DNA from: Bradysia coprophila
Lineage: Eukaryota > Arthropoda > Insecta > Diptera > Sciaridae
Assembly (NCBI RefSeq): GCF_014529535.1
Contig: NW_023503313.1
Span: forward strand, 1 to 64,000
Length of the DNA: 64,000 nt
Direction of reading: 5' to 3'
A program made the position numbers and the translations under genes. Under the pieces are notes generated by a model. It did no database searches and was not told where the DNA came from. It worked only from the letters and a program-made list of their open reading frames with translations. Shown piece by piece: positions 24,877 to 35,447 of this stretch. Every line of letters starts with the position of its first letter. Position 1 is the first letter of the stretch.

Positions 24877-25338
24877 AACATGTTTTTCATCTGAAATATG
24901 TTTGCCATCTGAAATAAATAATAATAATAATAATATTTTCAACATGTTTTCTATCTGAAATATGTTTTCTACCTGAAATATGCTTTCTACCTGAAATGTG
25001 CTTTCTACCTGAAATATGGTTACCATGTGAAATATGTCTACTATCTGAAACATGTTTTCTATTTGAAACATATTTTCTGAAATATGTTTCCCACCGGAAA
25101 TATGTTTATCATCTGAAACATGTTTGCTATCTGAAACATGTTTTCCTTCTGAAACATGTTTTCCATCTGAAACATGTTTCCTATCTGAAACATGTTTGCT
25201 ATCTGAAACATGTTTTTCATCTGAAACATGTTTTCCATCTGAAACATGTTTTCCATCTGAAACATGTTTTCCATCTGAAACATGTTTTCCATCTGAAATA
25301 TATCTACCATCTGAAACATGTTTTCCATCTAAAGCATG
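24877..25338. repeat. Tandem 18-bp repeat, unit CATCTGAAACATGTTTTC
   Basis: About 25 units of 18 bp (one interrupted by a short AAT microsatellite at 24913-24934). The units around 25130-25300 are almost identical and the outer ones more diverged, as expected of an array that expands centrally. The 223-residue and shorter frames across it are repeat artefacts. Confidence 0.9.
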
Positions 25339-25438
25339 ATATCCATGCGAAACAATATCTTTTCACAGAAAATTGTTATTTTTTAAATTTTTATTTTCAA
25401 ATTTTGCGCCATATTACAGTTTTACCTTCGATTCTTTT

Positions 25439-26702
25439 ATATCCATTAGGGTGTAGCGTTTTGCAACCTTTTTTTAATTTCTTAAGGCCTGCGGGTAGGT
25501 TCGATGCAGAATGGTTCACTGAACACGAAAATACGAAAAAAAAATTTTTGAAGTTCGAAGCTCCCATGCGCACCTCTGAAAACCGACTTTTTTGGTCCCA
25601 AAGCCATAGTGAGATTAGTTCTGCCGGCTGTGCGGAAAAATATATCTTAAGAGTATATGATAATTAATCGTGAAGACCGTGGCTTCAATTTGGCATACTT
25701 TAAAATGTAAAAAAATTTGAGTCACCGTTGAACAATTACAAAAAGTGCTCCCGACCATGACTTTTTCAGAATTTTTTTGGACTCAAAGCTTTCTAAAATA
25801 TGTGACTGGAAAGGAATATAGTCGTGTAGTACCTCATTTTAAGGGGAATTTCAAGAGCTTTCAAACGAATATAGACTCGACGTAAAGATTCACCGGTTTG
25901 CAGATTCGATGACCTTATAGTGTGTAGAAAATGGTACGAGAAAAACCATATTTTTTAAATTTTTCACAGAATTTATACAAAAACGGTTCCAAATTGTTCT
26001 TAGTATTGCTGGCGTTAATAGAAATTTCAAAAAAAATGTCGATTTGATGATTTTTCGATTATCTTAAAGATACGAGTTAAAGTTATCCCAAAAGTCGGTT
26101 ATTTCTTCCCAGAATTGCTGCATTATTAACGCCAGCAATGCTAAGAACAATTTGGAACCGTTTTTGTATAAATTCTGTGAAAAATAAAAAAAATATGGTC
26201 TTTCTCGTACCATTTTCTACACACTAGAAGGTCATCGAATCTGCAACCCGGTGAATCTTTACGTCGAGTCTATATTCGTTTGAAAGCTCTTGAAATTCCC
26301 TTTAAAATGAGCTACTACACGACTATATTCCTTTCCAGTCACATATTTTAGAAAGCTTTAAGTCCAAAAAAATTCTGAAAAAGTCATGGTCGGGAGCACT
26401 TTTTGTAATTGTTCAACGGTGACTCAATTTTTTTTTAATTTTAAATTTTAAAGTATGTCAAATTGAAGCCGAGGTCTCTATGATTAATTATCATATACAC
26501 TTAAGATATATTTTTCCGTACAGCCGGCAGATTTAATCTCACTATGGCTTTGCGACCAAAAAAGTCAGTTTTCAGAGGTGCGCATGGGAGCTTCGAACTT
26601 CAAAAATTTTTTTTTTGTATTTTCGTGTTCAGTGGTCCAAACCTACCCGCAGGCCTTAAAAAATTAAAAAAAGGTTGCAAAACGCTACACCCTAATATCC
26701 AT
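25439..26702. mobile_element. hAT-like palindromic (fold-back) element with 8-bp target duplication
   Basis: The element occupies 25447-26694 (1248 bp), flanked by the perfect duplication ATATCCAT at 25439-25446 and 26695-26702. The ends are TAGGGTGTAGCGTTTTGCAA and its inverse. The whole element is a palindrome: the right arm (about 26118-26694) is the reverse complement of the left arm (25447 to about 26018) with scattered mismatches, around a central loop of about 100 bases. Eight-base duplications and TAGGG-type ends fit the hAT superfamily. No transposase is present, so it must have been mobilised in trans. Confidence 0.9.
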
Positions 26703-27252
26703 GGCGCACGTTGTCAACAAACACTCTTTAGTTGTATTGTTAACGATAATTAAGAAACCACTGTTGTTACTTTTATCTACTACTGATTATAAAATTAACT
26801 TACTTTGTTTGTTCACATGGTCCAATTAATCAAACAGCTGAAAGGGCATAGTCCACAAAATTGAAAGTCGCGCGGCCATTATACCACAAAATTAAAAGCC
26901 GGGCACTATACGACATAAATCTGATAAAACTTCAAAAAAGTTACTTATTTCTATTGATTCTTTTATTTGCCCGGTCGTAAATTAGAGTATTGAGCCTACA
27001 AATTCTAAAATAAAATATTAAAACTTAAAATTGAACACGTTCTGTAGCAAAACAACGAAAAATTGAAAAAGACGAAAAATTCAAATTCAAAATAAAAAGT
27101 GCGCCTGAGAAAAAGCGTGAAACGGACGCATTTTTGCTATTTCGAATTTAGTTTGAACCAACCGTAATGTATTAATTAATACGCCACAATTCTTTTTATC
27201 AAAAACATTTAGCATTTTTAACGTTCAAAACGTTTCAAGTTTTATTAAGGTA

Positions 27253-27337
27253 AAAGCAAAATAAAATGATCGAGTCTGGTTTTTCACAATTGAAATTCCA
27301 TTGTCAAAAACCAGACTAGATCATTTTATTTTGCTTT
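27253..27337. repeat. 85-bp near-perfect hairpin
   Basis: AAAGCAAAATAAAATGATC and AGTCTGGTTTTT on the left pair with AAAAACCAGACT and GATCATTTTATTTTGCTTT on the right; the loop is only about 20 bases. Size and shape are compatible with a pre-miRNA-like or MITE-derived hairpin; transcription is unknown. Confidence 0.7.
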
Positions 27338-27426
27338 CATTTTATAAACCGGTGCTTGAAAAGTGTTTAGATAAATGTTGCATTTGCATTTGAGGACGCC
27401 TATCTCCAACAGAAAACAATAGTATA

Positions 27427-27641
27427 TTTCAACATACCCCAATACACACAAGGTGTGTATGGATACGAGGGCGAAGCCCGAGTGAAATACACACCGCGTG
27501 TGTATTGGGGTATTTTGAAAGATATTTTTCTGTAATAGTGAGAGTGTGTTGGTGCTTTCCTTCCCAACCGTTACTTTCCCGCTCGACCGTTTACTTTCCC
27601 GCTCGACCGATTCATATGACACCTCACCAATACACTCTCAC
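27427..27641. repeat. Two adjacent inverted repeats
   Basis: The first (27427-27520) has arms TTTCAACATACCCCAATACA and its inverse. The second (27539-27641) has arms GTGAGAGTGTGTTGGTG and CACCAATACACTCTCAC, and its loop holds two copies of TTACTTTCCCGCTCGACCG in direct tandem. AACAGAAAA/TTTTCTGT words border both, suggesting one element inserted into or derived from the other. Confidence 0.65.
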
Positions 27642-28431
27642 GTATACAGAAAAACATTTTCATAGCAGTACACTTAAAAAAAGGTTTTTGAGGTTTAAGC
27701 CCGGCACTACATGTACATACAATCGGTTTGATGAATTCGAGAAACAAGAAAAGAAAATGAGCATAAGACCTCGTACGAAGTCAAAATTGATAAATTCCTA
27801 TTTAAACAGCTATATACCGCAATATTTACCTATAAATAAACAATTTACCGATAAATATGGCTGAAAATAGCTCAATATAGCAGTATATAGTTATATATAG
27901 ATGTCCATATGGGATGCTTGAAACACCACACACACGTAACCAATCACTTCCCAATGATCAGTACCTTTCTAAGTATCATTTTTACCGATCGTATCGTTTT
28001 TAGTAAAATTCAAAATGACAGCCGACTGTAATTTTTTATTGGACATAAAATAGTACTGCCGCATTACGATCGTCAATACCTTTCAAACAAAAAATTCGTG
28101 AAATTCGATCAAAGTTTACTCGATATATTGACAAAATACTTCACGTTCACTGTACGGCCGAGTAGCCGGATATAAGCTCACTCCAAGGGAACTACCCCAC
28201 ATTTCATAAACGTTTTTTCCCTGATAGGTATGATCAATGCCGATCTAAAAACGCAAAAGTAGTTGAAATCCGTTTACAGACGGACGGACTTTTTTTTTTC
28301 TTCGCTGAATTGGCATCTCTGGACAACGACAATAGGTTTCCCCTTACTCAGGAACTCCGATTCGACGTGTTACAAACGTATCCTCAGTACTTCGTAAGGG
28401 TCTAAAAATGTTCATCCGAATACAAGGAACA

Positions 28432-29626
28432 AGGTTCTGAAAGAACTAGGTTAAGACAACTCTGAGTTGATCACAAAGGCGGTGACACACAAATTGGGTT
28501 CAGCTGCTACTAAGTTTATATGAAAAATGCAACGTAACAAAAACAAAATTACGAATTTTCCTAAAAAAACATTTTCTTTAAGTTTAACACAATCTGTACA
28601 TACTGAGTGCGTTTATCGATTTCGGTGTCACCCGCCTTCGTGGGTGTCTTCAAGGTTCTGAAAGAACAGGTTACGACACATCTGAGTTGATCACGAAGGC
28701 GGTGACACACAAATTTTGACAAATAGATGCTATTTATTGAACATACTCAATACAGATTGTTTGAAATGTCAACCTGATAAAAACTTTTTTTCTTCCTGTA
28801 GTACCAAAACCGTCACATTCACTCACCAAATTTAGTACCGAAAGAGCAACATTCTCCCCTACTATTTTCTCTCAATTTTCATTCCCGCTTATGTCATTTT
28901 CGATCCTATCTTTATTCTTTCCCAAATGTGTCAAGTTGTTGTATGTACGCGAATGTAATGTTTTTAGTGTTTTGTGACAATGCATTCATACAGTATAGTT
29001 TCCACTTAAAAAGAGCACTCCGTTTAGCCTCCGTCTACATGACAGTTGCAAATTAGAACAAAAGAACTGTCACGCAAACGGAGTGGAAATTGAATTTATT
29101 TCAATTTTTTACTCCGTTTACGTGACAGTTCCTTTGTTCTATTTTACAACTGTCATGTAAACGGAGGCTAAACGGAGTGCTCTTTTTAAGTGGAAACTAT
29201 ACTTAAGGATTGCTTTCAGCATTCATACGGACTGCTTTCGGCATTCATTCGGATGTCTTTCGGCATTCCTACAGATTGCTTATTTTTCGACATTTGTGAG
29301 AATACATGCACACGGAACGGACTTCTTTAGGCATTCATACGGATTACTTTCGGCATTAATATGGAATGCTTTTGCACCGGTATGTTGTTCAGTTTTGTTG
29401 TTATGTTTTGTTCGGAATGTGACTTTGGTACTCCAGGAAAAAAAATATTAAATGCAACATATACTATTTTTTCTTCAAGTTGACATTTCAAACAATCTGT
29501 AATGAGTATGTTCAATAAATAGCATCTATTTGTCAAAATTTGTGTGTCAGCCGCCCTCGTGGGTGTCTTAACCTGTTCTTTCAGAACCTTGGGTGTCTTA
29601 ACCTGTTTTTTCAGAACCTTGGTTTG
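28432..29626. mobile_element. Fold-back element with repeated AAGGTTCTGAAAGAACAGGT units
   Basis: AAGGTTCTGAAAGAAC is present at about 28432 and 28651 and, inverted, twice at about 29570-29625. The left arm from 28651 to about 28825 (ATCACGAAGGCGGTGACACAC, then TTTGACAAATAGATGCTATT and ATTGAACATACT) is matched in reverse complement at about 29415-29600. The centre holds another element, the 213-bp palindrome at 28992-29204. No transposase is visible. The GTTCTGAAAGAAC unit is itself nearly palindromic. Confidence 0.7.
28992..29204. mobile_element. 213-bp palindromic MITE with AGTATAGTTTCCACTT ends
   Basis: The arms AGTATAGTTTCCACTTAAAA, AGAGCACTCCGTTTAGCCTC and ACATGACAGTTG are repeated exactly inverted at the right end; the middle part is less exact. 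TA dinucleotides lie just inside both ends, so a TA target site with TAGTTTCCAC ends is possible. The family resembles the elements at 17068 and 36887. Confidence 0.8.
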
Positions 29627-29924
29627 GCATGCCTTACACAACACATCCAGCACGTCAACTTTTCTATCAGTGTATACCATGTCGGCCTAATTTCGTTGCA
29701 ATGAATGTGAAGGTTTACTTATACTTTTGCTTCAAATATAAGCTGGCGATAGCTGGCAGAAACTTCATTCAAACCAGCGTGTCGTTAACTTCAACGTTGC
29801 CGTCGAGTTTCTTTTGTGAACAAAATCTTCGAATTTACTCGGTGAGTAAGACTACAATATATTCTACATAAAAGAAAATGTTCAAGATCTCTATCTAAAT
29901 CAATATCCCAGATCAAATATTAAA

Positions 29925-30182
29925 ATGTCCACTTTCCAACGAGGTTTCGGTATGCTGATGGTGATGTCAATGATGATGGTGTTGACTAATGCAAATGCGC
30001 TGGGTAAAAAAGGTTGTGATCGAGGAAAGTGTTGGATGGGGTGTACAACTGTCTTTGATAAGACAACTAATCGACATTGTTATGCTACTGACATTGTACT
30101 GACAAACCCAAAACCATGTAACACTGCAAGAGATCGCACGAATTTAAAGTATTGCACTGGAGGCTGCTTTACACTTGCATAA
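29925..30182 (+). CDS. Small secreted cysteine-rich peptide
   Basis: An 85-aa open frame starts at an ATG after an A-rich leader (AAATATTAAA). A signal peptide covers about residues 1-25, cut near NANA-LGKKG. The mature part of about 60 residues has seven cysteines: two in CDRGKC, one in WMGC, then at RHC, KPC, KYC and GGC. The short CxxGxCW motif recalls small Cys-rich secreted peptides of insects; I cannot assign a family with confidence and do not infer an activity. A 5' UTR intron is likely: GTGAGT at 29841 and TATCCCAG ending at 29912. AATAAA lies at 30455-30460. An odd number of cysteines implies one free thiol or dimerisation. Confidence 0.75.
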   Translation: MSTFQRGFGMLMVMSMMMVLTNANALGKKGCDRGKCWMGCTTVFDKTTNRHCYATDIVLTNPKPCNTARDRTNLKYCTGGCFTLA

Positions 30183-30454
30183 AAAGGGAAACTGTTTGAA
30201 CCAACATCAAAATGACTACATGCAATCAACAGCGTCCCAAAAAAATATCTGCACTTTTTACCCATCCTGACTTTGCAAAATGAGGTTTTTGTTTGTTTGT
30301 TTTTTTTCCTGTTTTTTGCATTACATTCCAGATGATGTGGGAACCAAAGATTTAGCCAAATCATCGCATATCGTACAATTTTGTCCAGCGATGTGATGTA
30401 TACTGAATTAAGTTCCAAACATCGAATTTATTTGAATTGTATATTATTATAGGA

Positions 30455-30460
30455 AATAAA
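30455..30460 (+). terminator. Candidate poly(A) signal of the Cys-rich peptide gene
   Basis: AATAAA about 270 bases after the stop, followed by T/GT-rich sequence (TTTTGTGTCG). Confidence 0.5.
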
Positions 30461-31987
30461 AGCATCTCAAACTTTTGTGTCGTTTTTCTTTTTGTTGATT
30501 TGTGAAGCCAAAATACATTTCTGTGCCTGAGTAACATAATTCCGCTAGGGATATTATATTCGACCGATAGAAAAATCCAATACTAATACTACCAATAAAA
30601 AATAATAAACTACCGATAAAAGTAGTACTAGTAGAGGTTCCACTTCATACAAAACACAATTGCATAGTGCATTTTGTGATCCAAATCAAATGTAAATTTG
30701 TTAACTGTAGTCTGCGCGCGTATGCATCGTTTTGGTCACGCTTATCATGCACAAAACAATAGCCGTAATTAATTTGGATGAAAATTTCGTACATTGGTCA
30801 AATCGAAAAGGAGTCAATCTGATATCACAAAATTCAAATCAATTTTTGTGCATTTTTTCCCACAACTTTGATGAAAAACTTTTTTATACCAGATTCCCGA
30901 AAAGCTAGCAAAAATTCTAAAATAACTTTACTCTGTCGTGTTTTTTAACAAAGGTTTTTAAATGCCGATAACTTTTGGATTTTTACCCATTCCCTGTGGT
31001 ATTATTTTCTAATCAATGCCCTTGATTATGTTGTCTTTTTAGAGTCGTTGTAAACTCTCTTATTTTCAGTAAATAAATCCTCATCAGTAGGCATCAATAG
31101 GACAGCGATTGATTACAAAAGAATGTAATAAAATCAATGCTTTCTGTAACGACTGACCAACTGCTCGTATTTTTTATCTGTTTCTTTGTACTGAATTTAC
31201 TTTGTCAGCTGATTCTGTTTGTGACAAACAATCCAAACTCAATTCACACGTCCAAATCACTCCGTTTAAATTTCATTTTGCCCAATTTGTTTGTTGAATC
31301 ACTGCTAAAACCAATCATCGGAACCTCGATGTACAGAGCAATACAATGCTTCACAATCTTAAAATAGACAAAGACAGGAAAGCATGGTATTGTCAGATGA
31401 CATACGTTTAAGATCTAATCGAAAGACATTTTTTAACGTACACAACGTAGTTTTTCCTCAAAATACGATAAACAATCACCGAATACCTCTGCTATATCAT
31501 TGAGAATGAAGTGGATAAGATTAAAGTATACGTTTAAAAGCTAGTACCTGCCGAAGGTGTTACGTACCTTTGGTCGAAGTTATCATGATAGTAAGACTAG
31601 AAAGGTTTCTTCCAGACAAACTAGTACAATGTAGGGATTTTGGGTGCTCTATAAGGTCAAGTTGAAGCTGCTACCGTTCTGTGCACATATATACGTGTAG
31701 CTCTAGTGTCTGCCTTGTTTCTTTGTGTTATCTGAAACTCTTGCGGTTTCTATTGTTACGTCTTCCTAGTATTTATATAATTGCCTCGTCGAATCAAATA
31801 TGAAACACACAACGATTAAAAAATTGTATGGACTTTCCCAAATCTGTACAAACCATTTCACACACAATCGACATGAAGTTTTTTTTTTAAGATAATGAAT
31901 CATTTGGACGCCGTTCTGGAAGATTTGTTTGCGAGTCAGTATTCCGTTAAAGAACCATCAACATATACCTATTTTCGACATTAAGAA
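30461..31987. other. Intergenic region upstream of the protease homologue
   Basis: AT-rich unique sequence with no recognised repeat pair. The open frame at 31137-31367 is hydrophobic, but lacks any recognisable domain, splice partner or coding bias. The promoter of the protease homologue presumably lies in the last 200 bases; TCAGTATTCC near 31936 resembles an arthropod initiator, weakly. Confidence 0.35.
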
Positions 31988-33044
31988 ATGAAGTCCCTTG
32001 TCGCTATCATTGCATGCTTACTTTACGTTCAATGTCTTCCGGCGCTGAACGATAACGAGATCTCTGTTATTGATGGACGTGAAGTGGACATCACAGAAGT
32101 TCCTTTTATGGTAACAACAACTTGCAATTATTTAGGTCGATAGTTTACCCTTTTTTTCGTAGCTTTCACTCAGACGTCTGGGTCATCACATATGTGGGGC
32201 TTCGGTAATATCCGAATTCTGGGCAATAACGGCTGCCCATTGTGTAATTAAATCGGTTCCATCACAGGTAAATTCCAACTGAATGGATAGCAAAGTGAAG
32301 CAACTTATAAAGTAGTGTGTTTATTCAGATAACACTGCGTGGAGGTAGCACCAACCGTTTCCTCGGACAGCTGTTTCGCACCGAACGAATTGTTCGTCAT
32401 CCCAACTTTAATTTGAATTATGAATTCGATGTCGCAGTTATAAAAACGATTGAAATGCTGGTGTTACCGAATAATTTTATTCAACCGATAGCGTTAGGTT
32501 TACAAGGTACCATAACCGAACATGAATCTTTGTTAAATGTTACCGGATGGGGAATGACTCAGGTAATAAAATCATGTGTCTAAATAGTCCGGGATTAATC
32601 ATAAATTGCGCAACAGCTGGTTGGATTCATTAACATTTTTTACGTTACAATTTCATAGTCTTCGGACATCACTCTTTCGGAGAACTTAAGAATGGCCACC
32701 GTAAGATTCATCAACCATGCCGAATGCAACACTACTTTAAGTGCCTTTGGTGGAGCTACTGTGAAGTAAATCATTTGCAATGAAAAAACATTTGCCGATT
32801 TTTATGCAAAATTTCTCTTCCATTTTAAAGCAATCTTTGCACAATAGGAACAGTAGCAACCACAACAGGAGACTTTTGTCTCGGTGACGAAGGTGGTCCA
32901 CTCATCGAATTCGATGGTCTTACTCAACGTGTTGTTGGTATTGCGTCTTGGTCTCCGGAATGTGGTAATTCTTGGCCGAGTGTATTTACAAGATTAACAA
33001 TCGCTTCTGTTAGAGGCTTCATATTTAATATAACAAACTTGTGA
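31988..33044 (+). CDS. Trypsin-like serine protease homologue with Ser195 replaced by Glu
   Basis: Spliced model: 31988-32110, 32163-32267, 32329-32562, 32659-32765, 32831-33044; 260 aa, junctions in phase. A signal peptide covers residues 1-16 and a short propeptide ends before VIDGREV, the counterpart of the IVGG activation site. The triad His is at 67 (TAAHC) and Asp at 110 (EFDVAV). The catalytic motif reads GDEGGP, so the nucleophile Ser is Glu at 210 (GAA at 32889-32891). Asp204 sits where trypsin has its specificity Asp. Cysteines support the 42-58, 168-182 and 191-220 disulfides. It should therefore be secreted and folded but proteolytically inactive, like other insect serine protease homologues that act as cofactors, decoys or binding proteins; that role is inferred. 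The frame is intact and no other lesion is seen. AATAAA overlaps the stop codon. Confidence 0.93.
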
Positions 33045-33049
33045 ATAAA
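33044..33049 (+). terminator. AATAAA overlapping the stop of the protease homologue
   Basis: The last base of the TGA stop is the first base of AATAAA, the second such arrangement in this window. Confidence 0.45.
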
Positions 33050-33434
33050 ATTAAATAGGAATAGACTTGAAGGAAATGATGATTTAAATCTAGAGATAAC
33101 AGCTCAGCTTTGATAAGTTCACCGCAAGGTTCGAAACATAGGTCGACAATATATAATGGTAGCAGACAGAATAAGAATAAACGACCATATAACGCATCCA
33201 ATCATTCAACAAAAGACACCGAGTTCTGTGTCTACATTTTTTGTTTCCATCCTAGACATCGGCAAATAAAGCGATCAAGAAGTGTCCAAATCATTTTTTC
33301 CCGCGCTTATACCGTAGAACAATCCTAGTCTTATTTATCTCGTAAAGAGTAATACCCTGAAACAGAGCGTTTAATGCATGTATATAATGCGCGTACACAA
33401 CAAAACATGATTTATTCCACTGATAAGTTATTGA

Positions 33435-33614
33435 ATGGTTTCCAGTGCCGCCTTTTCCATATGGGCCAAATGGGCAAATGTCCGAGGCGCCCGAAGTGGA
33501 GCAGAAGAAAATGGCGCCCGAAGTCCTTAAAAAAAATTTTGGTTTACTAAATTGGCGCCTGTTTTCCCAATTGTCCGATGGCGCCCAAAAGCTAAAAGCG
33601 GCACTGATGGTTTC
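33435..33614. mobile_element. hAT-like MITE with 8-bp duplication ATGGTTTC
   Basis: The element is 33443-33606 (164 bp), with ends CAGTGCCGCCTTTT and AAAAGCGGCACTG. It is flanked by perfect 8-bp copies of ATGGTTTC at 33435-33442 and 33607-33614. The CAGTG start and 8-bp duplication are typical of hAT elements. The interior is relatively GC-rich (GGCGCCCGAAGT words). An open frame across it is not a gene. Confidence 0.92.
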
Positions 33615-33715
33615 GCTATCTAGAAAAGCTATGTTAAGATAGTGATAGTGTAGATGCCCTTCACAATCTGAATGCAAAAATATTCGAAAATTCGTAACCA
33701 TGGAGGCGGTCTTTT

Positions 33716-33880
33716 GAGATACGAAATTTAAGAATCAAAATCATTTGGTAGAAAATTTAAATGTTCAATTACATTGTCCATGAAAGTATTGTTCGTGTGA
33801 AGTGACAGAATGACCTGCTGACAGCGTCAATCATTGACGGTCCTGGTGAAGTAGTGCTCAAATCCTTAATCTTATAAGAT
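33716..33880 (+). repeat. Dispersed repeat, copy 2 (partner at 19631-19795)
   Basis: Same ordered words as copy 1 in the same orientation, with small insertions and deletions. It begins about 100 bases after the hAT-like MITE. Confidence 0.7.
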
Positions 33881-35447
33881 GCATATTTCGTATGATTTTA
33901 CTTGTAGTTTTACTTTACACCAACACATGTAAGCTTTGTTTTTGATTACTGTAAAAATATAATTGTGCAGACACGTTTTTTCGAGTGTGGCTTAGGAGAA
34001 GGGAAAAAACCTCAACTTTCTACTGTTTTTTTATGAATAGTGTCAAAATTGTGTGAATTCGAAAATATTTTTTCACGAAAACGTTTTGCGTATGTCTTCA
34101 TCCATTGGAATAAATCACTCTTTTCGGAGTACACTTCCGGTCTCTGAGAGTTTCCAACTTCATCCCACCCAAGGTAATCGTTCCATTTTAAAGATTTGTG
34201 TAATAAAAAAAATTCGAATTCTTCGCGCTAATTTGCCCACCCAATGTCGGGTACTTCATATTTACGTAATTTCCAGTCTAAGTCTTCAACCAAAAGTTGC
34301 AACTCGAAATGCAGATAAAATCTACAATACAAATCATGAGTTTGAGGTACGCTTGTAATCTTATGGATAATTCAGAACAGCTGAAAAATTGAGTTTTTTT
34401 TCGTAGTTTGATCCAATTGAATAGTTTACCGTATCGTTGTTTCTTTTACATGATTTTGAGATCCCTAGGGTCGACAGTGGTATATTACATTTCTAGGGAA
34501 AAACAAGAAAATTGGTTTAGGAGCCATCATGTGAGATCGATTACAAAACTTGGGATAAAAAGTTGAAAAGTCTCGTTTTCGGGTGATTACTAACCTCCAC
34601 TTCGTCTCGGATCAACAAACTTCACATGAGAACTGGACTTTTCAATTTTTATACCTTGTCATGTAAAAATGAATATTATTTACTAAAACTACACTTAACT
34701 CAATTTTGTTAGCAAGAAATTCATGTGTTCTATTGTGTGCTCTCGTGTGCTCGTAGAAATAGCAAGTCCGAAATTCAATGAGTACCATAATAACATTTAA
34801 CATATTGGAACGTGTGGAACGAAGAAAAACAAGAAATCGCGAAAACATTTCTAATATAGTTGACGTAGCTGTACTACTAATTTAATAAACCAGACCTGAT
34901 CAGGACATAGATTTAACGAGATGTGTTGTGTAAGGCATTGTTATATTCATAAAAAATCTCGTGCGCAGTTTTTTGTCCATTTATTTTATTTATTTGTTCC
35001 ATTTTACATTGAGTACATTAAGTACGGACAGGTTTACTTTTCTTTTCCATAAAAATATAAATCGATGCGATGTTGAGATGAATTTTTTCTCATATTTTAT
35101 TATAAATCGAGGGTGAAAATATTTAAAACAAAAAAATTTACAATTAAAAAAAAACTTTCATATAATAGCTCAATGAGTTCTCTACAGTGACTAGATACTC
35201 AAAAAATAATCATGATGTTTCAAAATTCATCAAATTACAATAAAAAACACAAATTGGTGAAAAAAAGTTAAAAAAAAAAATAAATTTAAATTTTGTTTTA
35301 AGTAAAATCCTTAAGTAACTTAAGTAAATTAAGCATTAGACATGCAAAAGCGCTTATTTAACTGAATCCAGCTTAGACGATTAGACATGAAGATTTCTTT
35401 TAAGATTAACATTAAATTTTTGTTTTGTTCTGAAGTGTTGAGAATTT
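33881..35447. other. Intergenic region, 3' flank of the first CMTM-like gene
   Basis: No supported coding exon. Minus-strand AATAAA hexamers at about 34979-34990 could end the CMTM-like transcript with a 3' UTR of about 450 bases. The region 35100-35340 is very A-rich. Confidence 0.35.

Larger units (their letters stand above)
23866..27131. mobile_element. Large composite element with inverted terminal arms of about 125 bp
   Basis: The left arm (23866-23988) begins ATGCGTCCGTTT, then AGGCGCACTTTTTATTTTGA and a run of AATTTGAATTTTT. The right arm (27001-27131) is its reverse complement at roughly 80% identity by eye, ending CGGACGCAT. Inside are an 18-bp tandem array and a separately inserted palindromic hAT-like element. 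No transposase frame was seen and no target duplication is obvious. It may be a non-autonomous DNA transposon. Confidence 0.65.

Noticed and set aside
24996-25667. 223-residue open frame with HLKHVF-type repeats
   Set aside because: Produced by an 18-bp tandem repeat (a multiple of three, open on both strands); no conserved domain, and the end runs into the hAT-like palindrome.
26544-26753. Open frame at the right arm of the palindrome
   Set aside because: Lies inside the hAT-like inverted repeat and runs across its target duplication.
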